Assembly (NCBI GenBank): GCA_945860705.1
Contig: CAMART010000020.1
Location: forward strand, 1 to 51,560
Source of the DNA: Chitinophaga pinensis
GTDB lineage: Bacteria > Bacteroidota > Bacteroidia > Chitinophagales > CAMDFR01
Direction of reading: 5' to 3'
Length of the DNA stretch: 51,560 bases
The notes beneath the pieces were generated by a model. The model was not told the origin of the DNA, ran no database searches, and saw only the letters and a program-made list of their open reading frames with translations. This document shows, piece by piece, positions 8,206-17,781 of this stretch. Position numbers and translations under genes: made by a program. The stretch's first letter is position 1. Each line of letters begins with the position of its first letter.

Positions 8206-8523
8206 ATGAAAAACATAATAATTTCAACGATTCTTTTTGTGGTTTTATTTTCAATAGCATCATGCAAAAACTGCTACACTTGTAAGCCTATATGTTATGA
8301 ATGCAAATATCTAAGTAGTACAGAAAACGTGTGTAGAGAAGATTTTGATAATGTAGATGATTTTAATACCAATAAAAATACCTATGTAAATTCTGGATAT
8401 GTATGTACAGAAAAAATATCAACGAGCTCAAAATCTGAAATTTGTGGCAATAGTAGTAGTGTAGCAGCTGCTAATGCCTCTACAAAAGCTAATGATGGAT
8501 ATAGATGCGAGATAAATAAATAA
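8206..8523 (+). CDS. Small cysteine-rich lipoprotein, unknown function
   Basis: A 105-residue protein. The signal peptide ends in a lipobox SIASC with Cys20 as the lipid-modified residue. The mature part opens with closely spaced cysteines (KNCYTCKPICYECKY), with further cysteines around residues 43, 68 and 79 and near the C-terminus. This suggests a small disulfide-bonded or metal-binding domain in the periplasm or on the outer membrane. It is divergent from galT and its end lies 3 bases from the pyrB end. I recognise no family beyond the lipoprotein architecture. Confidence 0.7.
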   Translation: MKNIIISTILFVVLFSIASCKNCYTCKPICYECKYLSSTENVCREDFDNVDDFNTNKNTYVNSGYVCTEKISTSSKSEICGNSSSVAAANASTKANDGYRCEINK

Positions 8524-8526
8524 AAC

Positions 8527-9453
8527 TTAAAAACTCCTACCAGCCAATAAAAACATAATAGCCATGCGCACGGCCACTCCGTTTTCTACTTGATCTAATA
8601 TGATAGATTGTTTGCTGTCTGCTACATCACTATTGATCTCTACTCCCCTATTGATAGGTCCTGGATGCATAATCACAATTTCTTTATTGAGCGAATCGAG
8701 TAGCTCTTTATTGATTCCATAGTACAATGAATACTCTCTCAGTGTAGGGAAATATTTGATATCTTGTCGCTCGAGTTGAATCCTCAGCACATTGGCTACA
8801 TCACACCATTGAAGAGCTTCTTTGATATTGTAAGTAGTTTTCACACCAAGACTTTCTATATGTTTTGGTATCAATGTTGGTGGACCAGCAAGCATCACAT
8901 TTGCACCCAATTTTTGCAAACAAAATATATTAGATAATGCTACTCTTGAGTGACGAATATCACCACATATTGCTACATTGAGTCCTTTGAAATCTCCCAT
9001 TTTCTCTTTGATAGAATAGGCATCTAATAATGCTTGTGTGGGATGTTCATGAGTTCCATCTCCCGCATTGATAATATTTGCATCGATTTTGTCTGCCAAA
9101 AACATAGGCGCACCAACACTACTATGACGCATCACTATCATATCTACTTTCATTGCCAAAATATTATTGACAGTATCTAGTAGCGTTTCTCCTTTTTTTA
9201 CGGATGAAGCCGATGCTGAAAAATTGATGGTATCTGCACTCAATCTTTTTTGAGCCAACTCAAAAGATATACGAGTACGTGTAGAATTTTCGAAAAACAA
9301 ATTGGCTATGGTCACATCTCTAAGTGAGGGAACTTTTTTGATAGGTCTATTGATTACTTCTTTAAATTCTTTGGCTGTCTGCAATATTAAATGAATATCT
9401 TCTGTATTGATATACTTGATTCCTAAAAGATGTTTGGTACTTAAAGCACTCAT
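8527..9453 (-). CDS. pyrB: Aspartate carbamoyltransferase catalytic subunit
   Basis: Joins carbamoyl phosphate and aspartate to N-carbamoylaspartate, the committed step of pyrimidine synthesis. The 308-residue length is normal. Motifs: carbamoyl phosphate-binding FFENSTRTR (53-61), HPTQALLD (137-144), and the aspartate-side HPGPINRGVEI near residue 263. It follows pyrR on the same strand, 17 bases after the pyrR stop, giving an operon pyrR-pyrB. No pyrI regulatory subunit is present nearby, so control is probably through PyrR or is simply transcriptional. Confidence 0.97.
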   Translation of the reverse strand: MSALSTKHLLGIKYINTEDIHLILQTAKEFKEVINRPIKKVPSLRDVTIANLFFENSTRTRISFELAQKRLSADTINFSASASSVKKGETLLDTVNNILAMKVDMIVMRHSSVGAPMFLADKIDANIINAGDGTHEHPTQALLDAYSIKEKMGDFKGLNVAICGDIRHSRVALSNIFCLQKLGANVMLAGPPTLIPKHIESLGVKTTYNIKEALQWCDVANVLRIQLERQDIKYFPTLREYSLYYGINKELLDSLNKEIVIMHPGPINRGVEINSDVADSKQSIILDQVENGVAVRMAIMFLLAGRSF

Positions 9454-9470
9454 TTAATATGTTGTTTTTT

Positions 9471-10022
9471 TTAAGGTTTATCTATATTGGCAATTAATTC
9501 TACTTTATCTTCTCCATGAGATTCGCTCCAATATACTTTTACTTTTTCGGAGTTGATACTATCAATAGTTTTACCAATATATTTTGCTTGTATTGGCACG
9601 TGACGTTGTAATCTTCTATCTATCAGCACTACAAGCTCTACATCATTGGGTCTACCAAAATCCATTAAAGCATCTAATGCACTACGAATAGTTCTACCAG
9701 TATACAGTACATCATCAATCAGTATTACATTTTTATTTTCTAGACTGAAATTAATATCCGTCACACTTGGTGAGAAAGCTTTGTCGGCTCGCCTAAAATC
9801 ATCTCTATAAAAAGTAATGTCTAGTTTACCGTAAGGAATTTTATAATCTGGAAAAAGAATGTTGAGTCTTTTTACTAATCTATCTGCAAAAAATACACCT
9901 CTAGGTTGAACGCCTATGATGCAAGCATCTTTAAAATCTTTGTGAGTTTCAGCTATTTGATAGCAAAGCCTATCTATGGTGAGTTGTAGTTTGTTATTAT
10001 CTAATATCACTCTGCTTTGCAT
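9471..10022 (-). CDS. pyrR: PyrR: pyrimidine regulatory protein / uracil phosphoribosyltransferase
   Basis: A 183-residue type I phosphoribosyltransferase-fold protein. The PRPP loop is VILIDDVLYTGRTIRSA (99-115), and an arginine-rich QPRGVFFADRL segment (39-49) is typical of PyrR. In Firmicutes PyrR binds pyr mRNA and attenuates transcription; in Bacteroidota it may serve mainly as a uracil phosphoribosyltransferase. Here it precedes pyrB in an operon, which supports a pyrimidine role. No attenuator structure is visible upstream. A -7 box ends only 4 bases before the ATG, so the mRNA may be nearly leaderless, leaving no room for leader attenuation. Confidence 0.93.
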   Translation of the reverse strand: MQSRVILDNNKLQLTIDRLCYQIAETHKDFKDACIIGVQPRGVFFADRLVKRLNILFPDYKIPYGKLDITFYRDDFRRADKAFSPSVTDINFSLENKNVILIDDVLYTGRTIRSALDALMDFGRPNDVELVVLIDRRLQRHVPIQAKYIGKTIDSINSEKVKVYWSESHGEDKVELIANIDKP

Positions 10023-10026
10023 GGCA

Positions 10027-10034
10027 CAAAGATA
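10027..10034 (-). promoter_or_regulatory. -7 promoter box immediately before pyrR
   Basis: On the minus strand the sequence reads TATCTTTG TGCC ATG. TATCTTTG fits TAnnTTTG exactly and is the same 8-mer used before rplU. With transcription starting about 7 bases downstream, the transcript would begin at or next to the start codon. Confidence 0.5.
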
Positions 10035-10077
10035 TAATTTTTGATGAATAAAAAAGTAAGTAATATGACTTGGTCAA

Positions 10078-10689
10078 TTACTTGATTTCACATGTGAACA
10101 TTTTTTGTCCTTCTAAATACCCTTCGTACACTTCACCTATAGCTATTTTACCTACTCCAGCAGGCGTGCCGGTATATATGAGGTCGCCAGTACTAAGTGT
10201 AAAATAAGTGGATAAAAAATGAATTAAATAATCAAATGAAAACAATACATCTTGAGTATTGCCCGCTTGTATCAATTCTTTATTTTTTGTCATTTCAAAA
10301 GAAATAGCCTCTAAATTATTCAAGGTATTTTTATCTACAAAATTTCCTAAAACTGCACTATTATCAAATGCTTTGGCAAGTTCCCAAGGTAAGCCTTTTT
10401 CTTTTAGTTGGCTTTGTAAGTCTCTTGCTGTAAAATCAATGCCTAAGCCTATTTCTTGATAATAATCTTTAGCAAATTTTTCAGCAATATGCTTTCCGTT
10501 TTTACATATTTTCAATACTACTTCACATTCAAATTCGATTCCTTTTGAAAACTCTGGATAGTAAAAAGGTTTATCATCTTTAAGCAAAGCTGTTGAAGGT
10601 TTCATAAAAATAACTGGTGCTTCAGGCACTGCATTTCCTAGTTCTTTGGCATGTAAAGCATAGTTTCTACCAACACAAAATATTTTCAT
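10078..10689 (-). CDS. Fumarylacetoacetate hydrolase (FAH) family protein
   Basis: A 203-residue FAH-fold protein starting MKIFCVGRNYALHAKELGN, then PEAPVIFMKPSTALL, the metal-ligand stretch GIEFECEVVLKI (acidic residues near 52, 54 and 56), GLGIDFTARDLQ and the closing LIYTGTPAGVG. The length matches the short bacterial subgroup related to acylpyruvate hydrolases and oxaloacetate tautomerases. It probably acts on a 2,4-dioxo acid with Mg2+ in the cytoplasm; the exact substrate cannot be told. It stands alone between YciI-like and pyrR genes of the same strand. Confidence 0.85.
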   Translation of the reverse strand: MKIFCVGRNYALHAKELGNAVPEAPVIFMKPSTALLKDDKPFYYPEFSKGIEFECEVVLKICKNGKHIAEKFAKDYYQEIGLGIDFTARDLQSQLKEKGLPWELAKAFDNSAVLGNFVDKNTLNNLEAISFEMTKNKELIQAGNTQDVLFSFDYLIHFLSTYFTLSTGDLIYTGTPAGVGKIAIGEVYEGYLEGQKMFTCEIK

Positions 10690-10821
10690 ACGTTTAAAAA
10701 GTTAAAAGTTAAAATCAATTAGCAAATTTATAAATTAGCAAATGGAAAATATTGTATTTCTTATAGTATCTAACATCTAGCGTCTAATATCTAGCATCTT
10801 GCTTCTTGCTACTCAAAAAAA

Positions 10822-11154
10822 CTACATCAAAGGTCTTACTTCTATCACATCCCCTTCATCAAAAGTTGGGCATTGTTTTGCTATGACTAATGCTTCATTC
10901 ATATCTTCCACTTCTAGTATATAAAACCCTCCAATGCCTTCTTTTACATCTCTTAATGGAGATTCTATCACATGATTATTTACTTTTTCTACTAATTTCC
11001 CTTCAGGTGGAATTCCATTTCCATCTATAAATTTTCCTTGTTTAGAAAGCTCTCTAGCCCAATTGCTATGAGCTTGAATGATTGCATTAAGTTTTTCATC
11101 AGCTATAGGATATTTACTTAGGTCTTCCCGAATTATGAGTATAAATTTTGGCAT
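10822..11154 (-). CDS. YciI-like (YCII-related) small protein
   Basis: A 110-residue protein with the YCII-related/DGPF fold pattern: MPKFILIIREDL at the start, HSNWARELSKQGKFIDGNGIPPEGK in the middle and GIGGFYILEVEDMNEALVIAKQCP with EVRPLM at the end. This ferredoxin-like fold is usually dimeric and of uncertain function. No signal peptide. The spacer before the FAH gene (10690-10821) holds only AT-rich sequence with repeats of a TCTAGC-type word. Confidence 0.75.
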   Translation of the reverse strand: MPKFILIIREDLSKYPIADEKLNAIIQAHSNWARELSKQGKFIDGNGIPPEGKLVEKVNNHVIESPLRDVKEGIGGFYILEVEDMNEALVIAKQCPTFDEGDVIEVRPLM

Positions 11155-11296
11155 TTGAGTATAATTTAATACATAAAAATATGTAAAAAATGAATAAAAA
11201 ATTGAATAAAAAATATTTGTCCACTTATATAAATAAATGTGGAAAAGTAATGCGTATTAAATACGGCTCAAAGCGAATAAATAAAGGTATTTTTAG

Positions 11297-11304
11297 TATA
11301 TTTG
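11297..11304 (+). promoter_or_regulatory. -7 promoter box of gyrB
   Basis: TATATTTG matches TAnnTTTG exactly and lies 77 bases before the gyrB ATG. The leader between holds a small hairpin TGCTT-TTAT-AAGCA (11322-11335) that is too weak to call regulatory. No other signal is visible in the 227-base gap upstream of gyrB. Confidence 0.45.
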
Positions 11305-11360
11305 CTTACCCAAAAATTAATATGCTTTTATAAGCAATTTTTATAATTATTTTAAAGTAA

Positions 11361-13352
<1,992 letters not shown>

Positions 13353-13370
13353 ACTGAATAATACATAAAT

Positions 13371-13403
13371 AAAAAAGGAGCATGAAATCATGCTCCTTTT
13401 TTT
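13371..13403 (+). terminator. Terminator after gyrB, probably bidirectional
   Basis: Perfect 9-bp stem GGAGCATGA / TCATGCTCC with a two-base loop, preceded by six A residues and followed by seven T residues, so it can work on both strands. It lies between gyrB and the convergent surface-protein gene. Confidence 0.9.
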
Positions 13404-13456
13404 ATTAACTCAAATTGATATACAAATAAAACTTAATTTATAGTGTAGTAAAATAA

Positions 13457-15259
13457 TTAATATTTTACAAATCGTTTTACTGCTACTCCTTCATCAGTTT
13501 CTATTTCTATAAAATACATACCAGTAGAAAGTGTACTTACATCTATTTGATTATTATAAATTTCTAGATTATTTATTTTATTACCAGTTATATCACTTAT
13601 AGTATATTTCTTTATCTTTTTTTCTGAATAGATATTGATATAATTAGATGTAGGGTTGGGGTAAATTAAAAGATTATTTTCGTTTTTCGAATCATTATTA
13701 TATTGGTTTATATTATTAAATAATCCTAAATAATTATCAATTGTAAAAATATTATTTCGATTAACAATACCTCCACTAGTACTACAACTTAAAAAATCAC
13801 CGCAAATAAATAATCGATCATCAGTATAGGAAACACTCTTTGAATTCCCAATAATATTGATTACATAAGGTAAAACTGATAATCCAGAATCACCATCTTT
13901 AAATTCATATACACTATTAGTAATTGAAAGCATTGGATAATATATAGAGCCAGAAGTGATTAATATACTATCTTCTATATTTATTAAATTATTTATTTCA
14001 TTTCCATATAAATTTATATTAATTTCAAATTTTGCAGTACTATAAATAAATCCATCATACATATAAAGTAAACTATCTGTAATTGATGAACTATTGACAC
14101 CTATATATAACTTATTTTTAAAACGACATAAACTTGCGATTTTTTTAGGAAATGCCTGTGTAGAATATATATAGTTTAAGCCATTGTGTTTAACTATGTT
14201 CTGATGTTCTCCTCTTATAGTAGTAAAATCTCCACCAATATATAAAATATTTGAAAACACCTCTAGAGATTTAAAAACACCAAAAAATAGACCTGGTAAA
14301 GGTTCAATATATCCATTATTTAATCTTGCTAACTTTGAACTAAATTTACCACATAAATATATATTGTTATGCATCTCTTCTATATCATATACTTCATCAT
14401 CTACACCATCTGTTACCTCATAAGTAATATTATTTAAATCTTGTATGTTTAATATTGCAAAATTATTACAAGCTAGTCCATTTATACTTGTGAATTTTCC
14501 GCCTACATATAATTTATTATCTACTAATTTAAGAATATTTACAACTCCATTGGTTCCATTTCCAAGGGCACGCCAAGAATCATCTGTTAGACTTTCACCA
14601 TTATAGTAAGCTAGATTACTACATGTTTTATCTCCAGCCCGATTAAATAAACCTCCTATAATAATTGGGTATCTATGATTTAAATCTACAATTGAATTTA
14701 TTACTCCATTAACCCCACTACCAATACTATAAGTAGGTGTAGATGGTGCATATGCAGGCTGTATCAGTTCCAATTCTTCAAAACTAAAACCACACTGAGC
14801 TAACCACTCACTCACTCCTTTTGTTTTTATATTTTTTAGATAATCAAAATGATGTGCTGTATTTATTTGCTTTGCTAACTCATCGTAACCTGTTTCTTTT
14901 ATAATATGCCCTACTGCGCAATAATTGTTTTGCTTAGCATCTATGAATATTGGTACATAGTTTTTACTATAGGTATTTACAGGATATTTTTCTGCCTGTA
15001 TATACTTATATAGAATAGCTAAGTTTTTTGTTCGTTGTTCATTTACTATATGTCTAGATTGCAAGTAAGCATATACATTGAGCAGATGATTTTTAGTTGG
15101 ATTTGCATCGTAGTATGTATAACTAGTAGTTAAATACGTATTTGCATCCTTATTGCTCATCCATGTTCTATTGCTTTCTAGTATATGGTTATAGTTAGTT
15201 GCATTGCATAATATACTTACAAAAAGTAGTAGTATTATTAGTTTATTAATTTTTTTCAT
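13457..15259 (-). CDS. Secreted propeller-like surface protein with T9SS type A sorting domain
   Basis: I place the start at 15259, an internal ATG giving a clean signal peptide MKKINKLIILLLFVSILCNA; an in-frame ATG at 15313 would add 18 polar residues before it. The mature protein opens with a helical region of about 150 residues containing YCAVGHIIKETGYDELAKQI and WLAQCGFSFEELELIQPAY. Then come repeated blades with LYVGGKFTSINGLACNNFAI and similar GGxFxxxxxxxxNxxAxxN segments, probably a beta-propeller. It ends in a T9SS type A domain (LLIYPNPTSNYINI ... GMYFIEIETDEGVAVKRFVKY). Exported and surface-linked; function unknown. No gene is seen between it and the next (15260-15486). Confidence 0.85.
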   Translation of the reverse strand: MKKINKLIILLLFVSILCNATNYNHILESNRTWMSNKDANTYLTTSYTYYDANPTKNHLLNVYAYLQSRHIVNEQRTKNLAILYKYIQAEKYPVNTYSKNYVPIFIDAKQNNYCAVGHIIKETGYDELAKQINTAHHFDYLKNIKTKGVSEWLAQCGFSFEELELIQPAYAPSTPTYSIGSGVNGVINSIVDLNHRYPIIIGGLFNRAGDKTCSNLAYYNGESLTDDSWRALGNGTNGVVNILKLVDNKLYVGGKFTSINGLACNNFAILNIQDLNNITYEVTDGVDDEVYDIEEMHNNIYLCGKFSSKLARLNNGYIEPLPGLFFGVFKSLEVFSNILYIGGDFTTIRGEHQNIVKHNGLNYIYSTQAFPKKIASLCRFKNKLYIGVNSSSITDSLLYMYDGFIYSTAKFEININLYGNEINNLINIEDSILITSGSIYYPMLSITNSVYEFKDGDSGLSVLPYVINIIGNSKSVSYTDDRLFICGDFLSCSTSGGIVNRNNIFTIDNYLGLFNNINQYNNDSKNENNLLIYPNPTSNYINIYSEKKIKKYTISDITGNKINNLEIYNNQIDVSTLSTGMYFIEIETDEGVAVKRFVKY

Positions 15260-15486
15260 TGTATTACTGTTTTGAAGTTCTATAAATGAATATTGCAAAT
15301 ATGATTTTTTCAATTTTAATAAACAACAGCCAATGTAATATTTTTACAATACTATGACTCTAGTTTTACTTTTCCGTGATTGATTGGATTGTTTTGGATT
15401 TTGTAAAATAAAATACATCATAGAATTTTAATAAACATTTTTCGTTCTTATTTATAATAAATAGATATATGAATTATTTCTAATTT

Positions 15487-16149
15487 CTAATAACTTTTAT
15501 CATTAAAATCAATATGTTTACCTCTAGTACCAGCCCATCTTTTAAAGAAACTTTCCTTATCTTTTAATGAAATAAAATCTTTTACAAAAGCTTTTGAAGC
15601 ATTTATTTTCGGTATAGGTAATATTCTATTTTTTGTAGGATCGAGTTGTATAAAAACTATTGGAATAAAGGGCATATTCTCACATCTTTTTACTAAAAAT
15701 CTTTTTAGCATTTTAGTTTGAAATGGGTCTGTAGCCAAAGCAATATTTTTAAAACCTAGTTTTTTGGCAAGTAAATAACTATACCAAATATTTTCAGTAC
15801 TGTGTTCGGCAAGAGTTTCGGCAAAAGTATGTGATGGCGGTATTCCCATAGAATCTGCAATAGTTTTCATAGCAATACCTTCTATATAGGGAGTAGCAAC
15901 TGCTGCACCTGAATAAATAATATTTTTAGTAATTCCATCATCAAATAGTTTTTTTGACCAGAGCATGCGAGCAGATAGAATTACATTCAAATTGGATGAA
16001 TCGTCATATGGTAATCCTGGAACAATAACAGCATCATATGGAGCATGTACTTTCGCTTTTTCATAGGCTTTTAGGGCAAACTTCGTTGATGTACAAGCGC
16101 TTAATAAAGCCAATAATATAAGCGTAGTAAAAATAAATGTATACTTCAT
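15487..16149 (-). CDS. YdcF/SanA/ElyC-like (DUF218) lipoprotein
   Basis: A 220-residue protein with a lipoprotein signal (LLALLSAC, lipidated Cys19) and a DUF218 domain: YDAVIVPGLPYDD at the start, then IIYSGAAVATPYIEGIAM, ETLAEHSTENIWYSYLLAKKLGFKNIALATDPFQTKML. DUF218 proteins such as SanA, ElyC and YdcF are linked to envelope integrity and vancomycin resistance, but their chemistry is poorly defined. The lipobox puts this one outside the inner membrane. Single gene, divergent from pcm. Confidence 0.8.
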   Translation of the reverse strand: MKYTFIFTTLILLALLSACTSTKFALKAYEKAKVHAPYDAVIVPGLPYDDSSNLNVILSARMLWSKKLFDDGITKNIIYSGAAVATPYIEGIAMKTIADSMGIPPSHTFAETLAEHSTENIWYSYLLAKKLGFKNIALATDPFQTKMLKRFLVKRCENMPFIPIVFIQLDPTKNRILPIPKINASKAFVKDFISLKDKESFFKRWAGTRGKHIDFNDKSY

Positions 16150-16228
16150 AGTATAGTAAAACTACTAATAAATATTTAATGTTAGTAATATCATTTAAAG
16201 ATTCAATGAGAGCATTTAGTTTTACGCT

Positions 16229-16891
16229 ATGAATTTGGCAGATACATACAGACAGAAAGGATTAAGAAAAAAACTGATACAATCTCTAAGAGAAAAAGGT
16301 AAATTTGATGAAGAAGTATTACTTGCTATGGAGCGTGTACCTCGTCATCTATTTTTACCTAATAGTAATGCTTTTGACTCCTTGATGTATGAAGATAGAG
16401 CATTCAGAATAGCAGGAGGACAGACTATATCACACCCATCTACAGTAGCCTGCCAATCTACCCTGCTCGAAATAAAACCAATGGATAAAATATTGGAAAT
16501 AGGAACTGGTAGTGGGTATCAAGCAGCAGTATTGAGTGAACTTGGAGCTAGAGTATATAGTATAGAAAGACAAAAAGTACTTTTTGATACTACTCCTGGA
16601 TTATTAAAACAGCTTGGTTATACAAAGATTAAAACATTTTTTGGGGATGGTTTTGCAGGTGTTGCTGCATTTGAACCGTATGATAAAATCCTTATTACAT
16701 GTGCTGCTCCCGAAATACCAATGGCACTTTTAAAGCAATTAAAAACAGGTGGATATTTTGTATTGCCACTTACAAACGAGGAAGATAATCAGACAATGAT
16801 TCGTCTTACTAAAATAAATGATACCGAAATGAAAAAAGAGGAATTTGGTACATTTTCATTTGTGCCTATGCTCAAAGGTAAATCATACTAA
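16229..16891 (+). CDS. pcm: Protein-L-isoaspartate O-methyltransferase
   Basis: Repairs damaged proteins by methylating L-isoaspartyl residues with S-adenosylmethionine. The 220-residue protein has the family hallmark GGQTISHPSTVA (63-74) and the SAM-binding LEIGTGSGYQAAVLSELGA (89-107), followed by YSIERQ and the DGFAGVAAFEPYDKILITCAAPEIP stretch. The family normally binds isoaspartate through the ISxP motif, present here. Single gene between a divergent lipoprotein and the convergent rsmE. Confidence 0.94.
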   Translation: MNLADTYRQKGLRKKLIQSLREKGKFDEEVLLAMERVPRHLFLPNSNAFDSLMYEDRAFRIAGGQTISHPSTVACQSTLLEIKPMDKILEIGTGSGYQAAVLSELGARVYSIERQKVLFDTTPGLLKQLGYTKIKTFFGDGFAGVAAFEPYDKILITCAAPEIPMALLKQLKTGGYFVLPLTNEEDNQTMIRLTKINDTEMKKEEFGTFSFVPMLKGKSY

Positions 16892-16904
16892 AAAAAATCT
16901 ATAT

Positions 16905-16970
16905 ATACTAAAAAAAGAAAAAGTCCGCTCATGAAATGAACGGACTTTAAAACAACCCCATGAAAAAATA
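16905..16970 (-). ncRNA. Candidate small RNA or rsmE terminator, minus strand
   Basis: On the minus strand a consensus -7 box TATATTTG (16978-16985) with a TTG 17 bases upstream (17003-17005) is followed within 30 bases by a strong hairpin. That hairpin is AAGTCCGTTCAT / ATGAGCGGACTT (16921-16947), with loop TTC and then TTTTTCTTTTTTT. Promoter, about 60 bases without an ORF, and intrinsic terminator fit a small RNA. The same hairpin must also end the rsmE transcript and may end pcm on the other strand, though its T-run is strong only on the minus strand. A relation to a known Bacteroidota RNA motif such as Flavo-1 is possible but unverified. Confidence 0.4.
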
Positions 16971-17070
16971 ACCATGGCAAATATAAGTATATTTTATAAA
17001 TACAAAAAAATATTTCGATATTTTTTAACAAATTTTAAAATATTTGTTTAAACATATAATAATGAATGCA

Positions 17071-17772
17071 TTATAAATATTTTGCATATAAGTATGCGGA
17101 TATGAAGATACCTGCTGTTTCAGTTCTAAGTCTTTTAGGACCAAGTTCTACTAATTTATTAGAGACATTATTAGAAATTAAAGAAATTTCAGTTGGTGAA
17201 AAATCACCTTCTGGACCAATTAAAAATGTATATGAATTGTTTATAGGATTAATATTTGATATAGGATTTCTCTCCCCTTCACAAGTACAGATGTACATCA
17301 CATCTCTATTTTCAGTAAATTTCTTAAATGAAACCGCTTCATTTAGTTTAGGTAAAAAAAGTGATCCACTCTGTTTCATAGCACTAAGAGCTATCTTTTG
17401 AAGTCTTTCTATTTTTATTTCTTTACGTTCGCTTCTTTCGCATATTATTGGTGTGATTTCATCTATACCCAATTCGCAAGCTTTTTCTACAAAATTTTCA
17501 ATTCTATCCATATTTTTAGTTGGTGCAATAGCTATATGAAGCCTATATGGATGTTGACTTTCTATCTTATTTAATAGCTTAACTATACTTAGTTGTGTAT
17601 ATTTGGCGTGAGCTACAGAAATAGTAGCTTCACTGAGCAATCCATATCCATTACAGATAGAAATAGTGTCTCCTACTTTTTTTCTAAGAACATGGATTAG
17701 GTGTGAACTTTCGTTTTCATCGAGTGTACAAGCTGTATCTAGTTCTTGATATCTTGCATAAAATAGTTGCAT
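17071..17772 (-). CDS. rsmE: 16S rRNA (uracil-1498-N3)-methyltransferase RsmE
   Basis: Methylates N3 of U1498 of 16S rRNA in the assembled 30S subunit using SAM. The 233-residue protein has an N-terminal PUA-like part (SSHLIHVLRKKVGD, 22-35) and a C-terminal SPOUT (trefoil knot) domain with FLIGPEGDFSPTEI (183-196) and LGPKRLRTETA (210-220), the family's SAM-binding knot. KACELGIDEITPI (97-109) is also typical. The next gene in the operon direction is absent; the membrane protein gene upstream ends 9 bases before this start, so co-transcription is likely. Confidence 0.95.
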   Translation of the reverse strand: MQLFYARYQELDTACTLDENESSHLIHVLRKKVGDTISICNGYGLLSEATISVAHAKYTQLSIVKLLNKIESQHPYRLHIAIAPTKNMDRIENFVEKACELGIDEITPIICERSERKEIKIERLQKIALSAMKQSGSLFLPKLNEAVSFKKFTENRDVMYICTCEGERNPISNINPINNSYTFLIGPEGDFSPTEISLISNNVSNKLVELGPKRLRTETAGIFISAYLYAKYL

Positions 17773-17781
17773 TTACTAATA

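Noticed and set aside
10690-10821. Regulatory array of short TCTAGC-type repeats
   Set aside because: The words are short and degenerate and occur in AT-rich spacers such as 37042-37242; no ordered spacing or hairpin could be shown.
17066-17401. Plus-strand reading frame inside rsmE
   Set aside because: It is the antisense shadow of rsmE, whose family motifs are clear on the other strand.
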